Assembly: GCF_010731895.1 (NCBI RefSeq)
Contig: NZ_AP022596.1
Location: 4,650,001-4,714,000 of the forward strand
Length of the DNA stretch: 64,000 bases
Direction: 5' to 3'
From: Mycolicibacterium helvum
Lineage (GTDB): Bacteria > Actinomycetota > Actinomycetes > Mycobacteriales > Mycobacteriaceae
The first letter of the stretch is position 1. Each line of letters begins with the position of its first letter. The translations under genes were made by a program, and so were the position numbers. The notes below the pieces were generated by a model that saw nothing but the letters and a program-made list of their open reading frames with translations, searched no databases and was not told where the DNA came from. Below are positions 63,805 to 64,000 of the stretch, piece by piece.

Positions 63805-64000
63805 ATGCTGTCGACAATGGTGACTGTCGATGGGTTCCCCGTGCCAGTCAGCGTGACCGGCCCGGAGAAGGGCCCTTTCGTCGTCGTGCTGGGTGCGGCC
63901 CAGCATGCGCCGGCCGCCTACGACGGGGTTTGTCAGCGTTTGCACACCGCATCTGTTCGCACCGTCGTCATCGGCGCCGACCCGCGGCTACATCCCAAAG
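63805..64000 (+). CDS. Alpha/beta hydrolase, N-terminal part (cut by window end)
   Basis: The frame is open from ATG 63805 to the last base. The first 65 residues show the opening strand pattern of an alpha/beta hydrolase: VTVDGFPVPVSVTGPEKGP, then VVVLGAAQHAP where the oxyanion hydrophobic strand and HG-like turn normally lie. A second in-frame ATG is at 63817. The nucleophile is outside the window, so the call is provisional. Confidence 0.5.
   Translation, partial: MLSTMVTVDGFPVPVSVTGPEKGPFVVVLGAAQHAPAAYDGVCQRLHTASVRTVVIGADPRLHPK

Overview
The window is chromosomal DNA from a mycobacterium, most likely a rapid-growing Mycolicibacterium-type species. The evidence is high G+C, many GTG starts, F420-dependent (LLM) oxidoreductases, a mycolic-acid SAM methyltransferase, DUF2631 and DUF5642-type proteins, a MIRU-like repeat, and a gene order that follows the M. 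tuberculosis block Rv2895c-Rv2861c (viuB, xerC, LLM enzyme, M23 protein, rpsB, tsf, amiC, marR, pyrH, frr, cdsA, rlmN, DUF2631, dxr, rip1, ispG, GNAT, PBP lipoprotein, map). The species assignment and the synteny are from memory of gene families, not from a search.

Positions 1-20.2 kb are an accessory catabolic region. A seven-gene plus-strand run (3603-10859) encodes an SCP2-like lipid carrier, an acyl-CoA ligase, a cytochrome P450, an SDR, an aldehyde dehydrogenase, a small ferredoxin and an FprB-like ferredoxin reductase. This is a complete hydroxylate/oxidise/activate route with its own electron supply. Around it lie three acyl-CoA dehydrogenases (one cut by the window edge), a thiolase, a CitE-like lyase with no canonical start codon, a FAD oxidoreductase, an APH-type kinase, an LLM oxidoreductase, an orphan cytochrome-oxidase subunit III/IV pair, two paralogous membrane proteins and two paralogous TetR regulators. 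Six AT-rich intergenic boxes, four of which align closely, sit in front of these units and suggest one regulon. The substrate is unknown; a lipid, terpenoid or steroid side chain would fit.

Positions 20.3-40.5 kb are mostly the conserved core: viuB, xerC, selO, an M23 protein, rpsB-tsf with a clear terminator, amiC, then pyrH-frr-cdsA and rlmN. Set into it are a MacB/FtsX-type ABC exporter with one half-size permease, an amino acid/amine permease with a copper amine oxidase, and a divergent marR/methyltransferase pair whose promoter region holds two perfect inverted repeats. A MIRU-like element separates pyrH from frr, and a degenerate copy follows the amine oxidase gene.

Positions 40.2-48.1 kb read on the minus strand: DUF2631, photolyase, and a tightly coupled four-gene operon encoding a ferric-iron-type ABC importer followed by an 822-residue fusion of an adenylation domain, a carrier domain and a membrane acyltransferase-3 domain. 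An IdeR-like box precedes the operon, and its 11-base core is repeated in front of viuB. The fusion resembles a Dlt-type activation and transfer system compressed into one polypeptide and is the best candidate here for an undescribed system.

Positions 48.2-64 kb return to the core (dxr, rip1, ispG, GNAT), then a secreted GH16 glycosidase, a PBP lipoprotein, a secreted protein with a GH16-like leader, a mycolic-acid methyltransferase, a nitronate monooxygenase-like enzyme, a Rieske lipoprotein, a DUF1707 protein, map, cobQ, a lipoprotein and the start of an alpha/beta hydrolase. I saw no rRNA, tRNA, CRISPR array, insertion sequence or prophage, and no gene-free stretch longer than about 300 bases.
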